Source: Planctomycetota bacterium (GTDB lineage Bacteria > Planctomycetota > UBA1135). Taken from it: DNA of 64,000 nt. Each line of letters opens with the position of its first letter. The stretch's first letter is position 1. Under the pieces are notes generated by a model. It did no database searches. It was not told the origin of the DNA and worked only from the letters and a program-made list of their open reading frames with translations. This document shows positions 8,200 through 17,815 of the stretch, piece by piece. A program made the position numbers and the translations under genes. The stretch spans positions 62,001 to 126,000 of the forward strand of contig JABHIE010000018.1 in assembly GCA_018671175.1 (NCBI GenBank), written 5' to 3'.

Positions 8200-8996
8200 G
8201 AACTTACCATTGGGATAGCGGTGCGTAAAGCTTCAGCAACGGCGCTTCGAATCGAAAATGCTACGCCATGCCCAGCGATGATCAACACAGTTGAGAGGAA
8301 TGCTCGCAAAAGCCACAGATTGCGACGATCTCCTGATGATTTCATTGCTGCACCAAGAGCCATCAATAAAAGTGGCCCGCCCAATCGACCGACCCACAAA
8401 AAGAAAATGGCTCCTCCTTCGGCGTGGTCTGCACTTGCCAGCATGCTGCCAAACAAAATCACCCAAGTAAACAACAAGAAGTGCCAATACTTGGCCGCAT
8501 TACGCAAGCCGGGTGCGGTTCCGTGATCAAACGCACCCGCGCGATGGCGGCGAGTGACGACGATTTGATAAACCACGCCAGCTATAACATGCAGCGCATG
8601 CAAACCTGTCAGCGTATAAAAAGTAAAGGCATACAAATTTGCGGCATTCGGAGGTAAATCTGCAGCCGTCATTTCAGCCCAATTCCAATACTGCACCGCT
8701 AAAAATACAACTGACAAAACAAGCGCACTCACACTCAACAGGCGAGACAAAGCACTTGCAGACCGCTTGCGCCAAGCCACCTCTGCAACAGCGCTCAAAC
8801 AAACCAAGACTGCGCCCGCACCCCACATCCCGAATGGCATCGCTGGTAAACCTGAACCCCACTCAGGGTTTTTACCTCGGACAATCCAATAAGCCACCAA
8901 CAGTGCACCGAAAAGCATGCCGAGTGTGGCCATTAAAAAGGACATCCCCAAGGCGTTTGTGCCCTGGGGAAGTGTTTGTTGGCGCGAAGTATTCAC
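8196..8996 (-). CDS. Second haem-copper oxidase subunit III-like protein
   Basis: 266 residues, about eight membrane helices. The subunit III signature is present in 'FYTLTGLHALHVIAGVVYQ' and 'KYWHFLLFTWVILF'. Unlike the 241-residue copy at 9420, it continues for about 60 residues after the usual end with further hydrophobic segments. It lies 58 bases downstream of the subunit IV gene and overlaps a 70-residue membrane protein. A paralogous or replacement subunit III is the most likely reading; a link to a second oxidase elsewhere in the genome cannot be excluded. Confidence 0.85.
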   Translation of the reverse strand: MNTSRQQTLPQGTNALGMSFLMATLGMLFGALLVAYWIVRGKNPEWGSGLPAMPFGMWGAGAVLVCLSAVAEVAWRKRSASALSRLLSVSALVLSVVFLAVQYWNWAEMTAADLPPNAANLYAFTFYTLTGLHALHVIAGVVYQIVVTRRHRAGAFDHGTAPGLRNAAKYWHFLLFTWVILFGSMLASADHAEGGAIFFLWVGRLGGPLLLMALGAAMKSSGDRRNLWLLRAFLSTVLIIAGHGVAFSIRSAVAEALRTAIPMVSS

Positions 8997-9054
8997 GCCT
9001 CGATTTTAACGGCTAGCAGCCATCGCGTTTGAGCGCGTGGCGCAAGACGCTTGA

Positions 9055-9405
9055 CTATTTACCCATTGCCGCGCGCAAAGCTTGGTTTGCCGCGTCAATG
9101 TCAGGCTGATACTCATAGGAGTCAACCATTACGAAAGCCAGCATTAGACCGAGCATGCCAAGAGCCACCATAAAGATGAAACCATTAAACGGGCGGTCGT
9201 AGCGCAAATGCATGAAGAACAATGCGACCAGCGATGCTTTAACGGTTGCGATGACCATGGCAACGGCCAAGTCAAAGCCAGCGAAATCAATCGAAGCGGT
9301 GTAGACCGTCAAAGCGGTCAATGCCATGAGCGAGCCCCAAACCATGAGCAATTGCTTTGGTGAAGAGACATGTGTTCCGGCAGGATTATCAGGATGTGCA
9401 GACAT
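9055..9405 (-). CDS. Cytochrome c oxidase subunit IV (COX4-like, prokaryotic)
   Basis: 116 residues with three membrane helices. The sequence 'VIATVKASLVALFFMHLRYD' is the hallmark of bacterial oxidase subunit IV (COX4_pro). It follows the subunit III gene by 14 bases in the order II-I-III-IV typical of caa3 operons. The subunit is non-catalytic and helps assemble or stabilise the complex. Confidence 0.92.
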   Translation of the reverse strand: MSAHPDNPAGTHVSSPKQLLMVWGSLMALTALTVYTASIDFAGFDLAVAMVIATVKASLVALFFMHLRYDRPFNGFIFMVALGMLGLMLAFVMVDSYEYQPDIDAANQALRAAMGK

Positions 9406-9419
9406 TTGAAAAACTCCGG

Positions 9420-10145
9420 TTAGCTAATGAGGTAAAGAAGTGGGAAGAGGAAGATCCAGATGAGGTCAACCAAGTGCCAGTAAAGGCCCGAGAAATCGAC
9501 GGCGTTGAAATTTTTGGGGCCAAAATCGCCACGCCGAGCGCGGAAGATTAGCCAAAGAATCAGAATCATGCCAATCAAGACATGCACACCGTGCAGGCCT
9601 GTCATCACAAAGTAAATGCCAAAGAATAAACCCACGATGGTTTTGGTCTCTGGGTCGAGAGCGTCAATAGCCGCCGTCGCAGAACTATGCGCCCGCACCT
9701 CAGCGATAACCGCTGGGTCAGCATTTGGGTTAAACAAAGAATGCTCAGCAGAGGCCCAGAGCAAACCCTCATGGTATTTGTGCGAATACTCTTGTGACTT
9801 CACACCCATAAACGCCGCAGCGCAAACAAGTGTAATCACAAGATTGATAATAAGCGCCCGCGTTTGCCCCAACTGCGCATTGCGCACAGCCCAAGCCATC
9901 GACAGTGAGCTCAGAATCAAGACAGCCGTATTGATGGCGCCCCAAGTCGTATCGAGGAACTGTGCAGCAAATTGATAAGCCTCAGGGTGGTTGTTGCGAT
10001 ACATCGCATAAGCCACAAAGAGACCGCCAAAAAGCATGATCTCTGTCAGGAGGAATGTCCAGATGCCCAACTTGCCCGTCTCGAGCTGCTGCTCGGCTGA
10101 GTCAAAATGGTGCGCGACGTGTTCGTTTTGTGTGGTGGCGGTCAT
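9420..10145 (-). CDS. ctaE: Cytochrome c oxidase subunit III
   Basis: 241 residues with a soluble N-terminus followed by membrane helices. The conserved helix 'FFGIYFVMTGLHGVHVLIGM' and the end motif 'LYWHLVDLIWIFLFPLLYL' identify subunit III. A loop of about 45 residues ('SHKYHEGLLWASAEHSLFNP') connects helices and is longer than in the simplest versions. It lies 12 bases after ctaD. Subunit III binds lipid and supports proton uptake by subunit I. Confidence 0.95.
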   Translation of the reverse strand: MTATTQNEHVAHHFDSAEQQLETGKLGIWTFLLTEIMLFGGLFVAYAMYRNNHPEAYQFAAQFLDTTWGAINTAVLILSSLSMAWAVRNAQLGQTRALIINLVITLVCAAAFMGVKSQEYSHKYHEGLLWASAEHSLFNPNADPAVIAEVRAHSSATAAIDALDPETKTIVGLFFGIYFVMTGLHGVHVLIGMILILWLIFRARRGDFGPKNFNAVDFSGLYWHLVDLIWIFLFPLLYLIS

Positions 10146-10157
10146 GTCGTTGAATGT

Positions 10158-11837
10158 CTAGGAATTGTGCCCGCGCATATCGGCGAGATATGGGTTGCCT
10201 GGCATTGGGTTCACAGGAAGGTAACCCTGCTCTTCTTCGCTCCAGGCGACAAGATTCATGTCGTATGGGTCGCCAACTTCGGGAGCCTCATCAAAGTTAT
10301 GAGGCGCCGCTGGTGATTGACACTGCCACTCAAGAGTGACACCACCCCAAGGGTTAGCTGGGGCATCTTTACCGGAGCGCAATGATTTCAACAGAACCCA
10401 GCAAGTCCAGACCAAAGAGAGGCCGAGGAACATCGCACCAATGGTTGACCACTTGTTGTACATCTCAAACTGTGGACGATAGTCAAAGTAACGACGAGGC
10501 ATGCCTTGTGTACCCGCAAGAAATTGCGGAAGGAAAGTGAGGTTAAAGCCAACGAAAGCAAAAACCGCAGCCCAGCGAGCTTGCACATCGTTGTACATTT
10601 TGCCGAAGATTTTCGGCCACCAATAATGGACGCCGCCCAAGAATGAAAAGAGCGCAGATCCAACCATCACGAAATGGAAGTGAGCCACAACAAAGTAAGT
10701 GTCGTGCAGCTGCACATCAGTGCCGAGCGTTGCCAAGAACAAACCCGTCAAGCCTCCAATGCCGAAAAGCCAAATGACACTCAAGCCATAAACCATTGGT
10801 GCGGCGAGATTGATCGAGCCTTTGTAAAGGGTCGCAATCCAGTTAAACACTTTAATCGCTGACGGAATTGCCACCGTAAAGGTAAGCGCCGAGAAAATCA
10901 CCGACACCAAAACGGATTGACCGGAGACAAAGAGGTGGTGCCCCCAAACGAAAAAGCTCAGAAGAGCAATCGCAACAGAAGCCAACGCAATCGACTTGTA
11001 ACCGAAAATTGGCTTGCGGCTAAAGGTCGCAAACAACTCAGACAAAACGCCCATTGCGGGCAGAATCATCACATAGACCGCTGGGTGGCTGTAGAACCAA
11101 AACAGATGCTCAAAGAGAATCGGGTCACCGCCAAGGTCAGGGTTAAAAATGCCAATGCCCATCAACCGCTCAACGGCAACGAGCAATAGTGCAATACCCA
11201 AAACAGGTGTCGCCAAAATCTGAATCACTGAGGTGGCATACAAAGCCCAAAGCAGCAAAGGCATTTTAAAATACTCCATGCCTTTGGGCCGCATCTTGTG
11301 AATCGTCACAATGAAATTAAGCCCCGTGAAAATCGAGCTAAAGCCAAGAATGAAGCCGCCCAAAGCCGCCATAAACACAGAGGTCTGCGTTGTCGTGCTG
11401 TATGGGGCATAGAAAGTCCAGCCCGTGTCAAGGCCGCCCGTCAGAATTGCCGTCACTAAGCAGAGTGCGCCCACCAAGTAAAGGTGGTAACTCAAGCGGT
11501 TAATTCGCGGGAAAGCCACATCTTTTGCCCCCAACATCATCGGTACCACAAAGTTGCCGAGCGCTGCAGGAATCGATGGAATGATGACCAAGAAAATCAT
11601 CACCGCCCCGTGAAGCGTAAACAGCTGATTGTAAACATCAGCCGGCATCAAGCCAGGGCCGTCGCCGTTTGGCGCCCAAAGCTCTGCACGAATGAGAAGC
11701 GCGAAGATGCCACCCAAAAAGAGCGAAGCGATAATTGACCAAAGATACATCACGCCGATGCGCTTATGGTCAAGCGTCATGATCCAGGACTTAAAGCCCT
11801 TTTCACAATTCAGGTAATTCAAAGATGCGTCAGACAT
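10158..11837 (-). CDS. ctaD: Cytochrome c oxidase subunit I, A2-type
   Basis: 559 residues, twelve helices, carrying the haem a/a3-CuB centre. The CuB His and cross-linked Tyr are in '[12 protein letters not shown]' (about residue 249), the two CuB His in 'GHHLF', and the haem ligands in '[14 protein letters not shown]' (about 378). The YS pair in place of the helix VI Glu marks the A2 subfamily, which is typical of caa3 enzymes. The gene follows ctaC by three bases. It reduces oxygen to water and pumps protons. Confidence 0.97.
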   Translation of the reverse strand: MSDASLNYLNCEKGFKSWIMTLDHKRIGVMYLWSIIASLFLGGIFALLIRAELWAPNGDGPGLMPADVYNQLFTLHGAVMIFLVIIPSIPAALGNFVVPMMLGAKDVAFPRINRLSYHLYLVGALCLVTAILTGGLDTGWTFYAPYSTTTQTSVFMAALGGFILGFSSIFTGLNFIVTIHKMRPKGMEYFKMPLLLWALYATSVIQILATPVLGIALLLVAVERLMGIGIFNPDLGGDPILFEHLFWFYSHPAVYVMILPAMGVLSELFATFSRKPIFGYKSIALASVAIALLSFFVWGHHLFVSGQSVLVSVIFSALTFTVAIPSAIKVFNWIATLYKGSINLAAPMVYGLSVIWLFGIGGLTGLFLATLGTDVQLHDTYFVVAHFHFVMVGSALFSFLGGVHYWWPKIFGKMYNDVQARWAAVFAFVGFNLTFLPQFLAGTQGMPRRYFDYRPQFEMYNKWSTIGAMFLGLSLVWTCWVLLKSLRSGKDAPANPWGGVTLEWQCQSPAAPHNFDEAPEVGDPYDMNLVAWSEEEQGYLPVNPMPGNPYLADMRGHNS

Positions 11838-11840
11838 GAT

Positions 11841-12827
11841 CTACTTGCCCCCCAGGGACTGAATGTAAGCGGCAATCGCCAAAATCTCTTTCTCTTTTAG
11901 CTGACCTTGATAGGTCGGCATGGTCGGGCCGAAACCCTTAACCAGTTTTGCTTGAGGCTCAAGGATGGACTCGCGGATGTAATTCTCATCCATGACAACG
12001 GGCGGGCCGCCTTCGATAGGCCGCTCTGTTCCGTACATGTCTTTGAGCGAAGGCCCAACAAGGGTAATCCCGGCTGAAACATCGTGGCAGGCATTACAGC
12101 CCTTAAGCGTGAAGAACTTTGCGCCCGCCTCGACAGGTGACATCTTGGCGAGCAAATCGCCCGCTTCAAGCATCCATTTGTCAAACTCGGCTTGCGACTG
12201 AACAATAACTTTGGTGTTCATGCCAGAGTGCTCGGTGCCGCAATACTCGGTGCAGAGCAAGTTGAACTCACCCTCAAGAATCGGCTCAAACCACATCTCG
12301 GTGATGCGACCAGGCACGACATCTTTTTTAACACGGAACTCGGGGATCCAGACGCTGTGAATCACATCGCTTGATGTCATCACCAAACGCATGGGAGTAT
12401 TCACCGCGCATCGCAACTCACTTGTTTCAGTGCCGTCGGGGTACTTAAATGACCAAGACCACTTTTGACCCGAGACCTCAACGCGCATGGCATCGGCCGG
12501 AGCAATGGATTGATCGATATAGTTTTGCATGCCCCAATAAAACATCATAACCATCAAAGCCGTCGGAATGACCGACCAGACAATTTCAAGCATCGTGTTA
12601 TGAGTTGGGGAAGGCTGCGGCTCTGGGCAGCGGCTACGGCGGTACTTCACAACAAAGAACAGCGTTGCCAGATTAATCAATAAAAAGGCAATGCCGGAAA
12701 TGGTCAGAATGAAGTAGAACAGCCAATCGTGATCGGCAGCAACCGTCGAAGCCTGAACCGGAAAGAGAAAATCTCCTTGGTTGGCAGCCTCTTGGACGGC
12801 AGACATCATGAGTAAGGAAAGGGTCAT
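11841..12827 (-). CDS. ctaC: Cytochrome c oxidase subunit II fused to cytochrome c (caa3)
   Basis: 328 residues. Two membrane helices (about 35-60 and 85-105) are followed by the CuA cupredoxin domain with ligands in 'CTEYCGTEHSGM' (about residue 190), and by a C-terminal cytochrome c domain with CNACH (about residue 245) and a Met near 'GPTMPTYQG'. The fused cytochrome makes this a caa3 oxidase that can take electrons directly from alternative complex III or a small cytochrome. The start overlaps the sco stop as ATGA, linking CuA protein and CuA chaperone in translation. Confidence 0.97.
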   Translation of the reverse strand: MTLSLLMMSAVQEAANQGDFLFPVQASTVAADHDWLFYFILTISGIAFLLINLATLFFVVKYRRSRCPEPQPSPTHNTMLEIVWSVIPTALMVMMFYWGMQNYIDQSIAPADAMRVEVSGQKWSWSFKYPDGTETSELRCAVNTPMRLVMTSSDVIHSVWIPEFRVKKDVVPGRITEMWFEPILEGEFNLLCTEYCGTEHSGMNTKVIVQSQAEFDKWMLEAGDLLAKMSPVEAGAKFFTLKGCNACHDVSAGITLVGPSLKDMYGTERPIEGGPPVVMDENYIRESILEPQAKLVKGFGPTMPTYQGQLKEKEILAIAAYIQSLGGK

Positions 12828-13651
12828 GCAGTGTGACTCTGGTTGGGTGTGCGCCCACCTCGGAATAGTCGGTAAAAGAAACCGAGCAATCCAAGCGTAA
12901 GCAGTGCGCCAAAAACACGGACGAGATTCATCGCGGCGGGCGCGTATCGCCCCGTATTGGCGTCGTAAACAAAACAGTAAAGGAGGACTTTATCGAAAGA
13001 CGAAGTGACCTCGCCCTGCGCGCACTCAAGCAATGACATCTCGAGTGTGCGCGCAGGTATTTGAATCCCGTAGAGGTAGCGCGTAACGCGACCCTCTGGG
13101 GTAAGCAGCATGGCAACCGCTGCGTGTGCGTATTGGTCTTTGTCGGCTATGTATTGAAAACCAAAACCAACGGCATCTGCGAATTGACGAATCAAATCAG
13201 CGTCAGCCGAGACCAAGACTGGCCAAGCGTGGTCATCAACCTTTCGGCCATAACCCTCAAGCAAACTCTTGCGGAAGTCGGCAGCGTGCTCAGGTGTGTC
13301 GCGAGGGTCAATGCTGACCGTAACCACCTGGAACTGATCGCCCACGCGCCAAGTCGCCTCAGCTAGTGCATTCGAAAGCCCGTCAAGCTGCAAATTGCAA
13401 AGCATCGGGCAGTTGGCGTAATTAAGCGTGAGCAAAACGGGTTTGCCTTGACCAAGTAAATCGCCAATCCGTACATCTTTGCCCGTGTGGTCTGTAAAAA
13501 CCAAATCAAGCGGCAATTCAGCATTGAGGCGTTCGACAACCCCTGCGGCACGCAACTGATCGAGCTCTTCGCTCGCAAAAGTTTGCGCGTTTGCCGAAAC
13601 GCACGCTGCAAAAGCAACGCCCGTAATCAGCAATGCAGAGGACAAGCTCAT
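12824..13651 (-). CDS. sco: SCO1/SenC copper chaperone with C-terminal membrane anchor
   Basis: 275 residues. It has a cleavable-looking signal peptide (ending near 'VSANAQ'), a Sco domain with 'NYANCPMLCNL' giving the CXXXC site, the distal His in 'DQYAHAAVAM', and a C-terminal hydrophobic segment 'VFGALLTLGLLGFFYRLF' that anchors it from the other end. This topology differs from the lipoprotein Sco at 4179. It sits directly before ctaC and overlaps it by four bases, so it most likely serves the CuA site of this oxidase. Confidence 0.93.
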   Translation of the reverse strand: MSLSSALLITGVAFAACVSANAQTFASEELDQLRAAGVVERLNAELPLDLVFTDHTGKDVRIGDLLGQGKPVLLTLNYANCPMLCNLQLDGLSNALAEATWRVGDQFQVVTVSIDPRDTPEHAADFRKSLLEGYGRKVDDHAWPVLVSADADLIRQFADAVGFGFQYIADKDQYAHAAVAMLLTPEGRVTRYLYGIQIPARTLEMSLLECAQGEVTSSFDKVLLYCFVYDANTGRYAPAAMNLVRVFGALLTLGLLGFFYRLFRGGRTPNQSHTA

Positions 13652-13653
13652 TG

Positions 13654-13902
13654 TTACTCGCCTTTGGTTTTGACGACTTCAGCCATCGCGGCGTCGATGT
13701 CGGCAAGGTCAGAAGCGTGCTCTTTTTGCATCGCCGCAAGCGGCTTATGCACAGCAGGATATTTGGCAGCCGTGTTATCGCGAATCTCAGTATTCATCAC
13801 GGCAATCGTGACATAAACCAAAACCAGCGTCAGGATGCTACCCACCACGGCAATTACGCCGAGGCTTGCAGCAGAAACATCGTCTTTTTTAGCAGCAGGC
13901 AT
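13654..13902 (-). CDS. Small single-span membrane protein between actF and sco
   Basis: 82 residues: a short charged N-terminus, one membrane helix (about 12-36) and a polar, helical C-terminus rich in Ala, Lys and Glu. It lies six bases after actF and two bases before sco, inside the respiratory operon. No family was recognised. A small accessory subunit of alternative complex III or of the supercomplex with caa3 oxidase would fit the position, but this is inference. Confidence 0.7.
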   Translation of the reverse strand: MPAAKKDDVSAASLGVIAVVGSILTLVLVYVTIAVMNTEIRDNTAAKYPAVHKPLAAMQKEHASDLADIDAAMAEVVKTKGE

Positions 13903-13908
13903 ATCTTT

Positions 13909-15210
13909 TTAGATGTTGTGGAAGCCGAGGCATTTCGGCAGAAGCGGATCATTTTTGGCAAGCAAAGGGCGCTTGCCCGCTGTCGAAGCCACGCCTGCAA
14001 CAAACAGGCAGAACAAACCAACAGGGATCAAAACTTCCATGGCGCCGAGCGGCAGACTTGTGCCTGGCTCAGCAATCGGGATGTTTTGCATTTTGCCGTC
14101 AACCATGATGTCGACGCCATTGGCCGCTTTAGTGAATTGAGGCAAAATGAGGTAGTACAAGTCAAACAAGTGCGCAACGAGCATGTACCAAGCCCAAAAC
14201 TTAAGCGTCTTGCGGCTACGCTTGACATGGCGAGACAACAAACCCAAGAAAGGGATCACGAAAGTCAAGATGAGCAAAGCCCAAGATACATTTGTCCAGG
14301 GGTCAGATTGGCGCAGTAAGTACCAACCCGTTTCCTCAGGGATGTCGGCATACCACAGCAACATAAACTGTGAAAACGCGATGTAGCCCCAAAAGAAAAC
14401 AAACGCAAACAAGAATTTACCGAGGTCGTGGTAGTGCTCTTGATTGAACACGCCGACCATCAAGTTGCGGTCTTGTAGCCAATCCATTGTGATTGCCAAG
14501 AAGGCGAAAATCGCAATCACGCAACCCGAAAAGTAATACACACCAAAGATGGTGGAGAACCAAGCTGGGTCAAGGGACATCAGCAAATCAAACGATGCCG
14601 CAGTCAAAGTGATCGCAAACAAGATCATGCTAGGCGCGGCCACTTTGCGCATAGCAAATGTTGGGCGCACATCATCGCCAGAATTGTCTTGCTCGACCGA
14701 CTTCTTATTGAAGTAGCGCGCCATCAAAATCCAGACGCCGAAATAAAACACTTGGCGAATCAAAAAGAAGCTGACATTAAGGAAGGCGTGCTTGCCTTCA
14801 ATCAGCGATGCGTGCGCGCCATGCGGGTGCAGCCATGGCCACAGCAAACCGCCAAACTCATCTTGGCCGACATGGCTCAACAATGGGTAAAGCAGAGGCA
14901 AACCCATCAGCATGACAAGCGGGAATTGCGCCATCACGGTTTCTGCAACGCGGCGAACCGTCGTTGACCAAAACGAGCCCGTAATGTGCTGAATCAGAAC
15001 AAAGAACACAGAGCCGAGCGCGATGCTTAGCACAAAAGTGTAGCCCAATAGGTAGTCGTGAAAGAAGTGCCGCCAAGCATCGCCTTCGGCAAAACCGAGA
15101 TAGGCCGAAATCGCGAGAGCCAAGACGCCGACAGAGGTGGCATTGCGCTTGAGGCGCGCGCCGTGTTCGCCGAGCGTGTATGTGGCAGGATCGATGGTGT
15201 GATTTTCCAT
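13909..15210 (-). CDS. actF: Alternative complex III subunit ActF
   Basis: 433 residues with about ten membrane helices. It is the quinol:cytochrome c oxidoreductase integral subunit ActF, a shortened relative of ActC/NrfD. Recognisable parts are 'FWSTTVRRVAETVMAQFPL' and 'GYIAFSQFMLLWYADIPEET', both typical of ActF. A GGGGGAA sequence about eight bases before the ATG serves as ribosome-binding site. Its place after the ActD-ActE fusion follows the standard act gene order. Confidence 0.93.
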   Translation of the reverse strand: MENHTIDPATYTLGEHGARLKRNATSVGVLALAISAYLGFAEGDAWRHFFHDYLLGYTFVLSIALGSVFFVLIQHITGSFWSTTVRRVAETVMAQFPLVMLMGLPLLYPLLSHVGQDEFGGLLWPWLHPHGAHASLIEGKHAFLNVSFFLIRQVFYFGVWILMARYFNKKSVEQDNSGDDVRPTFAMRKVAAPSMILFAITLTAASFDLLMSLDPAWFSTIFGVYYFSGCVIAIFAFLAITMDWLQDRNLMVGVFNQEHYHDLGKFLFAFVFFWGYIAFSQFMLLWYADIPEETGWYLLRQSDPWTNVSWALLILTFVIPFLGLLSRHVKRSRKTLKFWAWYMLVAHLFDLYYLILPQFTKAANGVDIMVDGKMQNIPIAEPGTSLPLGAMEVLIPVGLFCLFVAGVASTAGKRPLLAKNDPLLPKCLGFHNI

Positions 15211-15226
15211 TTTGTATTCCCCCTAT

Positions 15227-16411
15227 CTATTTAGCGGCTTGAGCTTTTTGCAAAGCCTTGAGGTAGAGGATGACATCCCAGCGATTAGCGGCAGACATTT
15301 GCGCCGCGTAGCCAGGCATCGTGTTTATGCCCTTGGTAATCGTTTCAAAAACTTTACCTGGAGTTTGCTCAACGATCCGTTCGTCAAGCAGATTGGTGAC
15401 CATCCATGTTTGCCCGATGGACGCCGCGCGGCGAGCCACCATGCCATCACCTTTGCCGCTATCACCATGGCAAGTGGCGCAGTAGATGTTGTATTGCTCG
15501 CGACCATTTTCGAGAGCGGCTTCGTCAATCACGACACCCTTAGGGAACTCGGTGACTGGCTTGCCGTCTCGCAAACCTGAGTAGGCTGCATTAGATGGGT
15601 CGGACTTACCCAAGTCGCCCTGAGCAATCGTGCCGTCAATTGGCTTGAGCGTTGCCGTGCCATCAGCAAACAGCGGATGATTCTCAAGACCCAACGGGGC
15701 TGTTTGCGCCTTAAACTTTTGCTGGAAGTCCATGTTGGGCACAAGGTGGAAACGCGTTTCTTCGGTCGTTGAGCTGCGCGAAGCCGCGATCATTGCAGGC
15801 GGCAGCAAAACCAATGCCGTCATGATTGCGGCGACAGCCTTAAAGCCGAATGGAGGTGAAGTTGGCTCATCAGGAACATCGACTAGCTCAACCGCACTCG
15901 CGCCAGTTGATGTCAAAAACTCAGCCGTTTTCTTTGGATCAAACTGAGCGTCTTTGGCCTCAATCACAACAAAGAAACGGTCGGATGTTGCCCGCGAAAA
16001 ACGCTCTTTGCGGAACAACGGGTTGTACCACTGTGGCAGCTTATTCAGGATGAACATGCCAAACAGCGCGGCAAACGCCGAGAACAAAACTGTAGTCTCA
16101 AAGGCCACAGGAATGTTAGCCGGGATTGACCAGTCAGGCTTGCCAGAGATGACATACGGATAATCAACCGCGTTCATCCACCATTGCATGAGCATGCCCG
16201 CGACTAAACCCGTGATGCCGCCAGCCAAAACAATCCAGGGCAGAATTGTGGGCTTGACATCCATGGCGTCGTCGAGGCCGTGAACTGGAAACGGCGTATG
16301 GCAATCCCAGTGCCTGAAGCCGCTATCGCGAACCTGCTCGGCCGCATGCATGATGCCGTCAACCGTTTCATATTCAGCAAGGATGCCGTGAATTTCGTTT
16401 TGATGAGTCAT
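15227..16411 (-). CDS. actDE: Fused ActD-ActE: alternative complex III membrane and cytochrome c subunit
   Basis: 394 residues. The N-terminal half (about 1-225) is ActD (DUF3341): 'IHGILAEYETVDGIMHAAEQ', then two membrane helices and a ferredoxin-like region 'DRFFVVIEAKDAQFDPKKT'. A third helix (about 198-215) leads to a periplasmic ActE-type cytochrome c domain with haem site CATCH and the Met loop 'INTMPGYAAQM'. In Rhodothermus and Flavobacterium complexes ActD and ActE are separate proteins. Here they form one polypeptide with no stop between the domains. The gene abuts actC with no intervening base. Confidence 0.92.
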   Translation of the reverse strand: MTHQNEIHGILAEYETVDGIMHAAEQVRDSGFRHWDCHTPFPVHGLDDAMDVKPTILPWIVLAGGITGLVAGMLMQWWMNAVDYPYVISGKPDWSIPANIPVAFETTVLFSAFAALFGMFILNKLPQWYNPLFRKERFSRATSDRFFVVIEAKDAQFDPKKTAEFLTSTGASAVELVDVPDEPTSPPFGFKAVAAIMTALVLLPPAMIAASRSSTTEETRFHLVPNMDFQQKFKAQTAPLGLENHPLFADGTATLKPIDGTIAQGDLGKSDPSNAAYSGLRDGKPVTEFPKGVVIDEAALENGREQYNIYCATCHGDSGKGDGMVARRAASIGQTWMVTNLLDERIVEQTPGKVFETITKGINTMPGYAAQMSAANRWDVILYLKALQKAQAAK

Positions 16412-17815
16412 CTATTCGCCCTCCTCTTTTTTGTGGCCGTGAGCGTGAGCTGTTGGCAAAACGGTCTTGACTTCAGCAACTGCAATCATCGGCAAGAAGC
16501 GGACGAACAGCAGGAACAAGGTCGCGAACAAACCAAAACTGCCAAGGAATGTCAGCATGTCAATCGCGGTTGGTTTGAAGTATTGCCAACTCGATGGCAC
16601 GAAATCGCGGCTTAGCGAAGTGACGGTAATCACGAAACGCTCGAACCACATGCCAACATTGACGAGCAACACGATTGGGTACATCACCCAAAGGTTGCGG
16701 CGCAACTTACGGAACCAGAACAACTGCGGAAACAAAACATTGCAGCTAACCATCGTCCAGTAAGCCCAAGCGTAAGGGCCGAACGCGCGGTTTACGAAAG
16801 CGAATGCTTCGTATTGATTACCCGAATACCAAGCCATAAAGAACTCGGTCATGTAGGCGTAACCCACAATCATGCCCGTGGTCAAAATGACCTTATTCAT
16901 GTTTTCGAGGTGGCGCATCGTGACGATGTGCTTCAACCCGAAAAACTGGCGCGCGGGAACCATCAAGGTCACCACCATCGCAAAGCCAGAGAACACCGCA
17001 CCCGCTACAAAGTAGGGCGGGAAAATCGTCGTGTGCCAACCAGGTGTTTGCGCGACAGCAAAGTCAAAAGACACAACCGAGTGCACCGAAAGCACAAGCG
17101 GCGTAGCCAAAGCGGCCAACAACAAGTAAGCGCGCTCATAACGATGCCAGTGGCGGTTAGAACCCGACCAACCCAGCGAGAAAACCCCGTAGGCCATACG
17201 GCGAATCTTGGTGTTAGCGCGGTCGCGAATCGTCGCGAGGTCAGGGATCATGCCCATGTACCAGAACAGCAAAGAAACCGTCGCGTAAGTTGAAACCGCA
17301 AAAACATCCCAGAGAAGAGGTGAGCGGAAGTTAGGCCACATCGACATCTGGTTTGGAATCGGGAACAACCAATAGGCGAACCAAATTCGGCCTACATGGA
17401 CGGCAGGGAACAAGCCCGCGCAAGCCACAGCGAAAATCGTCATGGCCTCAGCAAAGCGGTTAATGGATGTGCGCCAATCTTGTCGGAACAAAAACAAAAC
17501 CGCCGAGATCAGCGTGCCTGCGTGGCCAATACCAACCCAGAACACAAAGTTAACAATCGGCCAACCCCAAGCGACAGGCTGGTTGTTGCCCCAAACGCCA
17601 ACACCAGTAACCACAAGATAGGTGAGGCAAGCGCCAAGGATGCCAAGCAAAGTCAAGGCGATGGCAAAGGCGATATACCAAGCACGCGGTGGCTTGGGCC
17701 ACTCGGTGATGCCGGCCACCTCTTGCGTGACTTGCGTGAAAGAAGGATCGCCCTCGATTAAATTTGCAGGGTAGATTGCTTCAACATCAAGTTGCGTCAA
17801 TTCGGCTTTAGCCAT
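16412..17815 (-). CDS. actC: Alternative complex III subunit ActC (NrfD/PsrC-like)
   Basis: 467 residues with about ten membrane helices; the NrfD-family quinol-binding membrane subunit. Conserved text includes '[20 protein letters not shown]' and '[20 protein letters not shown]'. ATG 17815 is chosen because GGAGG lies six to seven bases upstream; a TTG at 17872 would overlap actB further and adds an implausible tail. It overlaps the actB stop by eight bases. It oxidises menaquinol or ubiquinol together with ActB and passes electrons to the haems of ActA and ActE. Confidence 0.95.
   Translation of the reverse strand: MAKAELTQLDVEAIYPANLIEGDPSFTQVTQEVAGITEWPKPPRAWYIAFAIALTLLGILGACLTYLVVTGVGVWGNNQPVAWGWPIVNFVFWVGIGHAGTLISAVLFLFRQDWRTSINRFAEAMTIFAVACAGLFPAVHVGRIWFAYWLFPIPNQMSMWPNFRSPLLWDVFAVSTYATVSLLFWYMGMIPDLATIRDRANTKIRRMAYGVFSLGWSGSNRHWHRYERAYLLLAALATPLVLSVHSVVSFDFAVAQTPGWHTTIFPPYFVAGAVFSGFAMVVTLMVPARQFFGLKHIVTMRHLENMNKVILTTGMIVGYAYMTEFFMAWYSGNQYEAFAFVNRAFGPYAWAYWTMVSCNVLFPQLFWFRKLRRNLWVMYPIVLLVNVGMWFERFVITVTSLSRDFVPSSWQYFKPTAIDMLTFLGSFGLFATLFLLFVRFLPMIAVAEVKTVLPTAHAHGHKKEEGE

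Noticed and set aside
13633-14319. 228-codon plus-strand frame
   Set aside because: It is antisense to sco, the small membrane protein and actF, all of which are conserved genes; the frame is a by-product of codon use.
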